Shown piece by piece: positions 1 to 5,040 of a stretch of DNA of 5,040 nucleotides. The translations under genes were made by a program, and so were the position numbers. Each line of letters opens with the position of its first letter. The stretch's first letter is position 1. The notes beneath the pieces are model-generated. The model did no database searches. It was given only the letters and a program-made list of their open reading frames with translations, and was not told the DNA's origin. This stretch comes from Pseudomonadota bacterium (GTDB lineage: Bacteria; Pseudomonadota; Alphaproteobacteria; Acetobacterales; Acetobacteraceae), in the NCBI GenBank assembly GCA_021805485.1, contig JAJZFF010000450.1, forward strand, positions 1 through 5,040. The letters run 5' to 3'.

Positions 1-352
1 ATTGCACAAGCTGACACCGCCCCTCGGCGTGTTGCAGGATCTCGGCTTCAAGGTCGGCCTCGTCACCGACGGGCGGATGTCCGGCGCCTCCGGCAAGGTG
101 CCCTCGGCGATCCACGTGACGCCGGAAAGCGCCTGCGGCGGCGCGCTGGCGAAGGTGAGGGATGGCGACATGATCAGGCTCGACTGCGAGGCCGGCATAT
201 TGGAGGTTCAGGTGGATCAGGCGGAATTCGCGGCGCGGCCGCTCCCGGAGGTCGATCTCTCGGCGCATCACCACGGCATCGGCCGCGACCTGTTCGGCGC
301 CTTCCGCGCCGCCGTCGCCGGGGCCGATCTCGGCGCGAGCGTCTTCGCATGA
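1..352 (+). CDS. edd: 6-phosphogluconate dehydratase, C-terminal part (5' truncated by window edge)
   Basis: This is the last ~117 residues of an IlvD/Edd-family iron-sulfur dehydratase. The enzyme converts 6-phosphogluconate to 2-keto-3-deoxy-6-phosphogluconate (KDPG), the first committed step of the Entner-Doudoroff pathway, in the cytoplasm. Base 1 is the third base of an interrupted codon, so the first full codon is at 2-4. The visible part begins [15 protein letters not shown], typical of Edd rather than of dihydroxy-acid dehydratase. It contains the family signature [20 protein letters not shown], whose Ser (about the 27th visible residue) corresponds to the catalytic serine known in this dehydratase family. 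The start, the cluster-binding cysteines and most of the protein (family length about 600 aa) lie outside the window. The stop codon overlaps the eda start as ATGA, which supports translational coupling. The Edd assignment over IlvD rests on motif wording and the adjacent eda. Confidence 0.93.
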   Translation, partial: LHKLTPPLGVLQDLGFKVGLVTDGRMSGASGKVPSAIHVTPESACGGALAKVRDGDMIRLDCEAGILEVQVDQAEFAARPLPEVDLSAHHHGIGRDLFGAFRAAVAGADLGASVFA

Positions 353-984
353 ACCGCCAGGACGGGCTCGATGCCCTGCTCGCCGTCTCGCCGGTCATCC
401 CGGTCCTGACGATCGACAACGCGGCGGATGCCGTCCCGCTCGCCCGCGCCCTGATCGAGGGCGGCGTCGGCGTCGTCGAGGTCACGCTGCGCACGAAGGC
501 GGCGATGGAAGCGATCGCGGCGATGGCCGAAGCGGTCCCCGAAATGGTCGTCGGCGCCGGCACCGTGCTCACCCCGTCGCAATATCGCGAGGTCGAGGAA
601 GCCGGCGCCAAATTCGTCGTCTCGCCCGGCTCCAGTCCCGCCGTGCATGCCGCGGCGGCGAAAAGCCGCGTGCCATTCCTCCCCGGTGCCGCAACGCCGA
701 CCGAGGTGCTGCACCTGCTCGAGGCCGGTTTCCGCTACCAAAAATTCTTTCCGGCCGAGCAGGCCGGCGGCATCCCGATGCTGAAGGCAATCGGCGCGCC
801 GATCCACGAGGTCACCTTCTGCCCGACCGGCGGAATCACTCCCACCACCGCGCCCGATTACCTGGCTCTCGCCAACGTGATCTGCGTCGGCGGTTCCTGG
901 CTCACCCCTGCCGCCGCGCTGCGCGCCGGCGACTGGGCGGGAATCGCCAAGCTTGCCGCCCAGGCCGCCGCATTGAAACGGTAG
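349..984 (+). CDS. eda: KDPG aldolase (2-dehydro-3-deoxyphosphogluconate aldolase)
   Basis: This 211-residue class I aldolase splits KDPG into pyruvate and glyceraldehyde-3-phosphate, the second Entner-Doudoroff step. Its length matches the family (about 210 aa, one TIM barrel, usually a trimer). The catalytic Glu is E44 in GVVEVTLRT, and the Schiff-base Lys is K132 in [10 protein letters not shown]; these correspond to Glu45 and Lys133 of the E. coli enzyme. The phosphate-binding PTGGI loop is at residues 159-163, and VGGSWL follows at 180-185. The ATG at 349 is chosen because it gives the normal N-terminus and overlaps the edd stop by 4 bases. No strong Shine-Dalgarno sequence precedes it, so translation is probably coupled to edd. 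No residue looks damaged. Some family members also cleave 4-hydroxy-2-oxoglutarate, but the edd neighbour points to KDPG. Confidence 0.96.
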   Translation: MNRQDGLDALLAVSPVIPVLTIDNAADAVPLARALIEGGVGVVEVTLRTKAAMEAIAAMAEAVPEMVVGAGTVLTPSQYREVEEAGAKFVVSPGSSPAVHAAAAKSRVPFLPGAATPTEVLHLLEAGFRYQKFFPAEQAGGIPMLKAIGAPIHEVTFCPTGGITPTTAPDYLALANVICVGGSWLTPAAALRAGDWAGIAKLAAQAAALKR

Positions 985-992
985 CCTCGCTG

Positions 993-1035
993 TCTATCTC
1001 CCGATAGAGCCGCCCTCCCGGCGGCGATCGGGAGA
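993..1035 (+). promoter_or_regulatory. Overlapping inverted repeats in the leader of the sugar porter gene
   Basis: Three inverted repeats share arms here. (a) TCTATC at 993-998 pairs with GATAGA at 1003-1008 across a TCCC loop. (b) TCTCCCGAT at 997-1005 pairs perfectly over 9 bp with ATCGGGAGA at 1027-1035. (c) CTCCCG at 1015-1020 pairs with CGGGAG at 1029-1034 across an 8-base loop. Forms b and c bury the GGAG ribosome binding site of the transporter, while form a removes the upstream anti-GGAG arm. The pairings are read directly from the sequence. A role in translational control, or in weak termination after eda, is inference. No run of T follows, so a classical intrinsic terminator is unlikely. 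Confidence 0.45.
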
Positions 1036-1038
1036 AGG
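1031..1038 (+). promoter_or_regulatory. Ribosome binding site of the sugar porter gene
   Basis: A purine-rich GGAGAAGG stretch lies just upstream of the ATG at 1041. Its GGAG core (1031-1034) is 6 bases from the start codon. This supports ATG 1041 as the start, and it is the element covered by the inverted repeats at 993-1035. Confidence 0.7.
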
Positions 1039-1040
1039 CC

Positions 1041-2384
1041 ATGAATTTCACGGTGATCGCCATCATCGCGGGTCTCGGCGGACTTCTGTTCGGCTATGAC
1101 ACCGGAGTGATCTCGGGTGCGTTGCTGTTCATCCGGCACGTCTTTCACCTCGGTCCGGCAATGCAGGGCGTGGTCGTCGCCATCGCTCTCGGCGCCGCGG
1201 CGGTAGGCGCTGCCGTCGCCGGCACCCTGTCCGACAAATTCGGCCGCCGCCCCGTCCTGCTGGTCACGGCGGCGGTCTTCGTCCTCGGCGCGTTGCTTTC
1301 CGCTGCAGCCTGGAGCGTGGCAATCCTGCTCGCCGGCCGCGTCCTTGTCGGCGGCGCCATTGGCGTCGCCTCGATGCTCACGCCGCTCTACCTTTCCGAG
1401 ATGTCGCCGCGCGACAAGCGCGGCGCGGTCGTGACGATCAACCAGGCCTACATCACCATCGGCATCGTGGTGTCCTACGGCGTCGGCTACCTGTTCTCCC
1501 ATGGCGGCGATGGCTGGCGCTGGATGCTCGCGCTCGGCGCCCTACCGGGTGTCATCCTGTTCGCCGGCATGCTGGTCTTGCCCGAGAGCCCGCGCTGGCT
1601 GGCCGGCAAGGGCCATCGTGAGGCTGCGCGCAAATCGCTCGCCTTCCTGCGCGGAGGGCACGATGTCGAGAGCGAACTGCGTGACCTCCGGCAGGATCTT
1701 GCCCGCGAAGGCCGCGCGACGGCCCCCTGGTCCGTCCTGCTGGAGCCGCGCGCCCGCATGCCGCTCATCGTCGGCATCGGCCTTGCGGTGTTCCAGCAGA
1801 TCACTGGCATCAACACGGTCATTTATTTCGCGCCCACCATCTTCCAGAAGGCCGGCCTGTCCTCCGCTTCGGTCTCCATCCTCGCCACCGCCGGCGTCGG
1901 CCTCGTGAACGTGGTGATGACCTTCGTCGCCATGCGCCTGCTCGATTCCGCCGGCCGTCGCCGCCTGCTGCTGGTTGGCCTGTCGGGCATGCTGGTCACC
2001 CTGCTCGCCGTCGCCGGCGGCTTCATGGCCGGAATGCAGGGTGGCCTCGCCTGGGTCACGGTGATCTCGGTCGCCGCCTATGTCGCCTTCTTCGCCATCG
2101 GCCTCGGTCCGGTCTTCTGGCTGCTGATTGCCGAGATCTTCCCTCTCGCGGTGCGCGGCCGCGGCATGTCGCTCGCGACCATCGCCAACTGGGCGTTCAA
2201 CATGCTGGTCTCGATCACTTTTCTCGACCTCGTCCACGGTCTTGGCCGCGGCCCGACCTTCCTGATCTACGCGGCGATGACGTTGATTACCCTTGTCTTC
2301 ACCTGGTTCCTGGTGCCCGAGACCAAGGGGCGCAGCCTCGAACAGATCGAGGCTGCGCTGGAAGGCGAGGGCCGCCTCGCCTGA
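1041..2384 (+). CDS. Sugar porter of the major facilitator superfamily (probable sugar:H+ symporter, XylE/GalP type)
   Basis: This 447-residue inner-membrane transporter has about 12 predicted helices and is close to the usual length (GalP about 464 aa, XylE about 491 aa). Sugar-porter signatures appear in order: GGLLFGYDTGVISGAL (13-28), DKFGRRPV (65-72), AGRVLVGGAIG (98-108), PLYLSEMSPRDKRGA (115-129), PESPRWL (181-187), QQITGINTVIYFAPTIF (252-268), DSAGRRR (302-308), GPVFWLLIAEIFP (356-368) and VPETKGRSLEQIE (425-437). By analogy with XylE, Q135, Q252, Q253, N258 and W360 should line the sugar site. D20 matches the XylE proton-coupling Asp27, which favours H+ symport over facilitated diffusion. 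The gene lies 56 bases after eda on the same strand, so it probably supplies sugar to the Entner-Doudoroff route. Exact substrate (glucose, galactose, xylose or other) cannot be read from the sequence. Confidence 0.93.
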   Translation: MNFTVIAIIAGLGGLLFGYDTGVISGALLFIRHVFHLGPAMQGVVVAIALGAAAVGAAVAGTLSDKFGRRPVLLVTAAVFVLGALLSAAAWSVAILLAGRVLVGGAIGVASMLTPLYLSEMSPRDKRGAVVTINQAYITIGIVVSYGVGYLFSHGGDGWRWMLALGALPGVILFAGMLVLPESPRWLAGKGHREAARKSLAFLRGGHDVESELRDLRQDLAREGRATAPWSVLLEPRARMPLIVGIGLAVFQQITGINTVIYFAPTIFQKAGLSSASVSILATAGVGLVNVVMTFVAMRLLDSAGRRRLLLVGLSGMLVTLLAVAGGFMAGMQGGLAWVTVISVAAYVAFFAIGLGPVFWLLIAEIFPLAVRGRGMSLATIANWAFNMLVSITFLDLVHGLGRGPTFLIYAAMTLITLVFTWFLVPETKGRSLEQIEAALEGEGRLA

Positions 2385-2390
2385 GGCGGC
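2371..2390. terminator. Stem-loop across the convergent gap, candidate bidirectional terminator
   Basis: GCCGCCTC at 2371-2378 and GAGGCGGC at 2383-2390 form a perfect 8-bp GC-rich stem with a 4-base loop (2379-2382). The structure spans the last codons and stop of the sugar porter and most of the 7-base gap before the convergent gene ends at 2392. Its position between two converging genes suits a terminator for both. Neither strand has a following T-tract, so canonical intrinsic termination is doubtful, and the codons may simply happen to be palindromic. Confidence 0.4.
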
Positions 2391-2391
2391 G

Positions 2392-3666
2392 TCAGCCCGC
2401 GAAGAAGATCAGCGTCGTCAGCGCGAAGAGCGGCAGCAGCACTGCGGATGCTGCCAGCATATAACCGAAGAAGCCCGGCATCCGCACGCCCCGCCGAGCG
2501 GCGATCGCGCGGATCATCAGGTTCGGCGCATTGCCGAGATAGGTCAGCCCGCCGAACAGCACCGAGCCGGCGGCGAAGCTCGTGAGCAGCGTCGCCGGCG
2601 GGGCGATCAGCTGCGCCGCGTTGCCGCCCGCCGCCTCGAAGAACATCAGATAGGTCGGCCCGCTATCGAGAAATGCCGAGGACAGGCCCGAGGCCCAGAA
2701 CCACCCCGCCGCCGATTGCGGCAGCCCCGCCGCCGTCACGGTGCGCAACACCGGCGGAATCGTCGCGAAGATCGCGAAGAACAGGATGGCGATCTCGCGC
2801 ATCGGCGCCCAGGCGAACTGGTTGCGCGCGCGGATTGCCCGCGGCGTGACCCGCTCGGATGCCGCGACGAAGACGATTGCTGTCAGCGTGATCGCGATCT
2901 GCCCCGCCGGCAGCGATGCCGGCCCGATCGCGATCTCCGGTCCCGGCACGATGCCGGCCACCGTGAGCACCGCGATGAAGATGCCCAGCATCGCCAGATT
3001 GGCGCCGCCACGCACCCTGATCCGCTCAGCCGGCCGCACCGGCTCACGCCGCGCCAGTCGCCAGTCGATGGCGAAGGTGAGGGCCAGCACAGGCAAGACC
3101 ACCACCAGCATCGGCCCGGCAAGGTTGAACAACGGCCAGAAAAACGGCACCCCGCGCAAAAAGCCGATCAGCAGCGGCGGGTCACCGAGCGGAGTCAGCG
3201 CGCCCCCGGCATTGGCGACGACGAAAATGAACGCCAGCACCAGGTGCCGCACCTCGCGCCGCGCCGCGTTCGCCGACAGCAGCGGATGGATCAGCAGCAG
3301 CGAGGCCGCGATCGTGCCCATCGCCGAGGCGAGCAGCGTGCCCGCCGCCAGCAGCAGGAGGTTGCCGCCCGGCCGCCCCCACGGCCCGCCGGCGATCAGC
3401 ACCCCGCCGCCCAGCGTGTAGAGCGCCATCAGCACCGCGATGAAGGGGAGGAAATCGACCAGCCCTGAATGCCACAGCTGTGTCAGCGCCGCCGCCGGCC
3501 CGGCGGCCTCGGCCCCGAACACGAGGCCGAGCGCCACCCAGAACAGGCTGATCCGCAGCATGTATCGGTGCCAGAGTCGTGGCGCCGCGCCGGGCAGCAG
3601 CGCGAAACTTGCCAGAGTGCCGAAGAACGGTGCCAGTGCGGCAAGCTCGTTCACCTGCGGGTGCAT
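2392..3666 (-). CDS. Ion-transporter superfamily membrane protein (putative sodium:proton antiporter / citrate-transporter-like, CitMHS/NhaD type)
   Basis: This polytopic inner-membrane protein has 424 residues from the chosen ATG and many hydrophobic segments along its length. It shows the two-fold repeat of the ion-transporter superfamily (NhaD, ArsB, CitMHS). The first-half motif is ANAGGALTPLGDPPLLIGF (151-169), and the second-half counterpart is LFGGLTYLGNAPNLMIRA (370-387). Relatives are usually annotated as sodium:proton antiporters or putative citrate transporters; the real substrate is unknown. At 334-340 it reads DSGPTYL, whereas I recall DNAPTYL in relatives, so one polar residue may be changed. 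An upstream in-frame TTG at 3693 would add 9 residues. I prefer ATG 3666 because the extension is not hydrophobic or family-like, and neither start has a clear Shine-Dalgarno sequence. The gene is convergent with the sugar porter and divergent from coxG, so it is probably a single-gene unit. Confidence 0.85.
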   Translation of the reverse strand: MHPQVNELAALAPFFGTLASFALLPGAAPRLWHRYMLRISLFWVALGLVFGAEAAGPAAALTQLWHSGLVDFLPFIAVLMALYTLGGGVLIAGGPWGRPGGNLLLLAAGTLLASAMGTIAASLLLIHPLLSANAARREVRHLVLAFIFVVANAGGALTPLGDPPLLIGFLRGVPFFWPLFNLAGPMLVVVLPVLALTFAIDWRLARREPVRPAERIRVRGGANLAMLGIFIAVLTVAGIVPGPEIAIGPASLPAGQIAITLTAIVFVAASERVTPRAIRARNQFAWAPMREIAILFFAIFATIPPVLRTVTAAGLPQSAAGWFWASGLSSAFLDSGPTYLMFFEAAGGNAAQLIAPPATLLTSFAAGSVLFGGLTYLGNAPNLMIRAIAARRGVRMPGFFGYMLAASAVLLPLFALTTLIFFAG

Positions 3667-3710
3667 CGACGCACCGCTTTCAAGATGCCGCAAGGCAGGG
3701 CAGGGCGGAT

Positions 3711-3740
3711 TTGCGCGCGCGGCGGCCTCAAACTAAAGAT
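3711..3740 (+). promoter_or_regulatory. Weak sigma-70-like promoter candidate for coxG
   Basis: TTGCGC at 3711-3716 and TAAAGA at 3734-3739 are separated by 17 bases and lie about 40 bases before the coxG ATG. The match to consensus is poor (about 3 of 6 in each box). It is listed because it sits in the only AT-richer patch of the 112-base divergent gap 3667-3778. Nothing clearer was seen there, and no convincing promoter was found for the divergent transporter gene. Confidence 0.22.
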
Positions 3741-3762
3741 GCGGTAACGGAACACGGTCACG

Positions 3763-3768
3763 AAGGAG
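3763..3768 (+). promoter_or_regulatory. Ribosome binding site of coxG
   Basis: AAGGAG, a near-perfect Shine-Dalgarno sequence, lies 10 bases before the ATG at 3779. It fixes that start codon and indicates efficient initiation, in contrast to the coupled coxD start downstream. Confidence 0.75.
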
Positions 3769-3778
3769 AGCACGCCCC

Positions 3779-4420
3779 ATGGAAATGTCGGGAGAACGGC
3801 TGATTGCTGCGCCGCGCGAGGCGGTCTGGGCCGCGCTGAACGACCCCGAAGTCCTCAAGGCGTGCATACAGGGCTGCGAATCCATTGAAAAGCTCTCCGA
3901 TACCGAGATGACCGCGACCGTTGCCGCCAAGATCGGCCCGATTTCCGCGCGGTTCAATGGCAAGGTGACACTCGCCGATCTCGACCCGCCGAACGCCTAC
4001 ACGATTTCCGGTGAAGGGCAGGGCGGTGTCGCCGGCTTCGCCAAGGGTGGGGCGAAGGTGCAGCTCGCCGATGCCGAGGGCGGCACGAAACTGACCTATC
4101 AGGTCTCGGCGCAGATCGGCGGCAAGATGGCCCAGCTCGGGGCCCGCCTGATCGATTCGGTGGCGAAATCCTACGCCGAATCCTTCTTCACGAAATTTTC
4201 CGAACGGCTCGCGCCCGCGCCCGAAGCCGCAACCGCACCCGCGCCGACCCCCACCAAGGAGACGACCAGCATGGCCGAACACGCACATGACCACGCCCAT
4301 CCCGCCCATGGCGAGGACCGCAGCAACCCGGTCATCGCCGGGCTGCCCCTCGGAATCTGGGTCCCCATCATCATTTCCGCCGTTGTCGTGGCGCTGGTCA
4401 TTTCTAAATTCCTTGGATGA
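3779..4420 (+). CDS. coxG: CoxG-like SRPBCC protein with histidine-rich linker and C-terminal membrane anchor
   Basis: This 213-residue protein belongs to the carbon monoxide dehydrogenase subunit G family. Residues 1 to about 145 form the SRPBCC/CoxG domain: MEMSGERLIAAPREAVWAAL, then ND-PEVLKACI-GCESIEKLS, KIGPISARFNGKV, and the glycine-rich GEGQGGVAGFAKGGAKV. A Pro/Ala linker (about 145-164) follows, then an alternating-His stretch (H168, H170, H172, H174, H177), and a hydrophobic helix near 185-211 ending in KFLG. There is no signal peptide, so the domain should face the cytoplasm, tethered by its tail. In CO oxidisers CoxG recruits the dehydrogenase to the membrane and has been linked to electron transfer to quinone. 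The stop overlaps the coxD-like start (ATGA), as expected for one operon. No hydroxylase subunit gene is visible in the window, so the partner enzyme could be CO dehydrogenase or another molybdenum hydroxylase. Confidence 0.9.
   Translation: MEMSGERLIAAPREAVWAALNDPEVLKACIQGCESIEKLSDTEMTATVAAKIGPISARFNGKVTLADLDPPNAYTISGEGQGGVAGFAKGGAKVQLADAEGGTKLTYQVSAQIGGKMAQLGARLIDSVAKSYAESFFTKFSERLAPAPEAATAPAPTPTKETTSMAEHAHDHAHPAHGEDRSNPVIAGLPLGIWVPIIISAVVVALVISKFLG
4256..4261 (+). promoter_or_regulatory. Internal ribosome binding site inside coxG
   Basis: AAGGAG lies 9 bases before an in-frame ATG at 4271 (Met165 of CoxG). Quality and spacing equal those of the gene's own start. Initiation here would yield a separate 49-residue peptide made of the histidine stretch and the membrane helix. 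The site is seen directly; its use is inference, since it could also arise by chance from the Lys-Glu codons. Confidence 0.4.
4271..4420 (+). other. Possible internal-start product: 49-aa His-rich single-helix membrane peptide
   Basis: Starting at the ATG preceded by the internal AAGGAG, the same frame as coxG encodes MAEHAHDHAHPAHGEDRS, then a hydrophobic helix of roughly 25 residues ending in KFLG. It would be a small metal-binding-like membrane peptide, either additional to full CoxG or a relic of a once separate gene fused to the SRPBCC domain. The Pro/Ala linker just upstream looks like a domain junction. No known family is recognised for the isolated peptide. The default reading remains the tail of CoxG. 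Confidence 0.3.
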
Positions 4421-5040
4421 CCGAAACCTCCCTCCCGCGCACCGTCGCCGAAACCGCCGAACTGCTCGCCCGCGGCAACTATGTTGCCGACCGGGCACTG
4501 GCGACCAGCGTCCATCTCGCCCTCGCCATGGGCCGCCCGCTCTTCCTCGAGGGCGAGCCCGGCACCGGCAAGACCGAGATCGCCAAGGTGCTGGCCGAGC
4601 AGCTCGGCCGGCGCCTCGTGCGCCTGCAATGCTATGACGGGCTCGATCTCGCCGCCGCTGCCTACGAGTGGGACCACGCCCGCCAGCTGATGGAAATCCG
4701 CCTTGCCGAATCCGGCGGTGCCAGCCGCGCCTCCCTTCGCGAGACGCTCTATTCCGCCGAATTCCTGCTCCGCCGCCCGCTGCTCTCGGCGATCGATCCG
4801 GGCCTGCCGCCCGCCGTCCTTCTGATCGACGAGCTCGACCGCGCGGACGAGCCCTTCGAGGCATTCCTCCTCGAATTGCTGGGCGATTTCCAGATCACCA
4901 TCCCCGAGCTAGGTACGATCGCCGCCTCCACCCGGCCCGTCGTCGTCATCACCTCCAACCGCACCCGCGAGGTGCACGACGCGATCCGCCGCCGCTGCCT
5001 CTACCAGTGGGTGGACTACCCCGATGCCGCCCGCGAGCGC
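4417..5040 (+). CDS. coxD: CoxD-like MoxR-family AAA+ ATPase (3' truncated by window edge)
   Basis: The first 208 residues of a MoxR-type AAA+ ATPase are present, and the frame is open to the window end. Walker A is GEPGTGKT (46-53, K52), Walker B is VLLIDELD (134-141, D138 and E139), and sensor 1 is ITSNRTRE (about N181). The arginine-rich IRRRCLYQWVDYP follows at 190-202. YEWDHARQLMEIRLAE (83-98) is the segment typical of the CoxD branch. In Oligotropha carboxidovorans, CoxD acts in posttranslational assembly of the copper-sulfur-molybdenum centre of CO dehydrogenase, normally with the VWA protein CoxE encoded next. The ATG at 4417 overlaps the coxG stop by 4 bases and lacks a Shine-Dalgarno sequence, so translation is probably coupled. 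Family members are about 295 aa, so perhaps 90 residues are missing. A generic MoxR chaperone for another molybdoenzyme is the alternative. Confidence 0.9.
   Translation, partial: MTETSLPRTVAETAELLARGNYVADRALATSVHLALAMGRPLFLEGEPGTGKTEIAKVLAEQLGRRLVRLQCYDGLDLAAAAYEWDHARQLMEIRLAESGGASRASLRETLYSAEFLLRRPLLSAIDPGLPPAVLLIDELDRADEPFEAFLLELLGDFQITIPELGTIAASTRPVVVITSNRTREVHDAIRRRCLYQWVDYPDAARER

Noticed and set aside
1542..2237. - strand open frame opposite the sugar porter
   Set aside because: Asp/His/Glu/Gly-rich low-complexity translation, typical of a shadow frame. The + strand holds a full set of sugar porter signatures.
2293..3468. Long + strand open frame (391 codons) opposite the ion transporter
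   Set aside because: Its translation is a run of Arg, Gln, His and Glu with no domain or hydrophobic pattern. It is the antisense shadow of a GC-rich membrane protein gene that has clear family motifs.
3667..3693. N-terminal extension of the ion transporter from TTG 3693
   Set aside because: No Shine-Dalgarno sequence precedes it and the added MRHLESGAS residues are not family-like. ATG 3666 gives a normal N-terminus, though the extension cannot be fully excluded.
3696..3706. Short tandem CAGGG CAGGG repeat in the divergent gap
   Set aside because: Only two 5-base units in GC-rich sequence, so it is expected by chance and no operator symmetry was found around it.
3758..4864. Long - strand open frame (368 codons) opposite coxG and coxD
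   Set aside because: Composition is Arg/Gly-rich and low in complexity. The opposite strand encodes two recognised families with good start signals and an ATGA overlap.

Overview
The window is GC-rich (roughly two thirds G+C by eye), is packed with protein-coding genes and has very short intergenic gaps. Gene content and codon use (strong G/C preference at third positions) fit an alphaproteobacterium. An acetic-acid-bacterium or Acidiphilium-like host is a plausible guess from the style of the proteins, but the sequence alone does not prove it. No RNA gene, insertion sequence, CRISPR array or phage feature was seen.

Left part (1-2384, + strand): a sugar-catabolism block. The C-terminal end of 6-phosphogluconate dehydratase (edd) overlaps by 4 bases (ATGA) with a complete KDPG aldolase (eda). 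Together these are the two signature enzymes of the Entner-Doudoroff pathway, which convert 6-phosphogluconate to pyruvate and glyceraldehyde-3-phosphate. After a 56-base gap comes a 12-helix sugar porter of the major facilitator superfamily that carries the proton-coupling aspartate of XylE-type symporters. The likely logic is one operon for sugar uptake and its breakdown. The gap before the transporter contains mutually exclusive inverted repeats that can cover its ribosome binding site.

Middle part (2392-3666, - strand): a polytopic membrane protein of the ion-transporter (NhaD/ArsB/CitMHS-like) superfamily, convergent with the sugar porter. Only 7 bases separate the two stop codons, and a perfect 8-bp stem-loop covers the sugar porter stop codon and that gap.

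Right part (3779-5040, + strand): a coxG-like gene overlapping by 4 bases (ATGA) with a coxD-like MoxR-family AAA+ ATPase that runs off the window. These are accessory genes of the aerobic CO dehydrogenase (molybdenum hydroxylase) type. CoxG is a membrane-tethered SRPBCC protein, and CoxD is the ATPase associated with maturation of the active site. No hydroxylase structural gene is visible here. The CoxG tail is notable: a proline/alanine linker, an alternating-histidine stretch and a terminal membrane helix, with a strong internal ribosome binding site and in-frame ATG just before the histidine stretch.

The 112-base gap 3667-3778 separates the divergent antiporter and coxG genes. It holds the coxG ribosome binding site and at most a weak promoter candidate.
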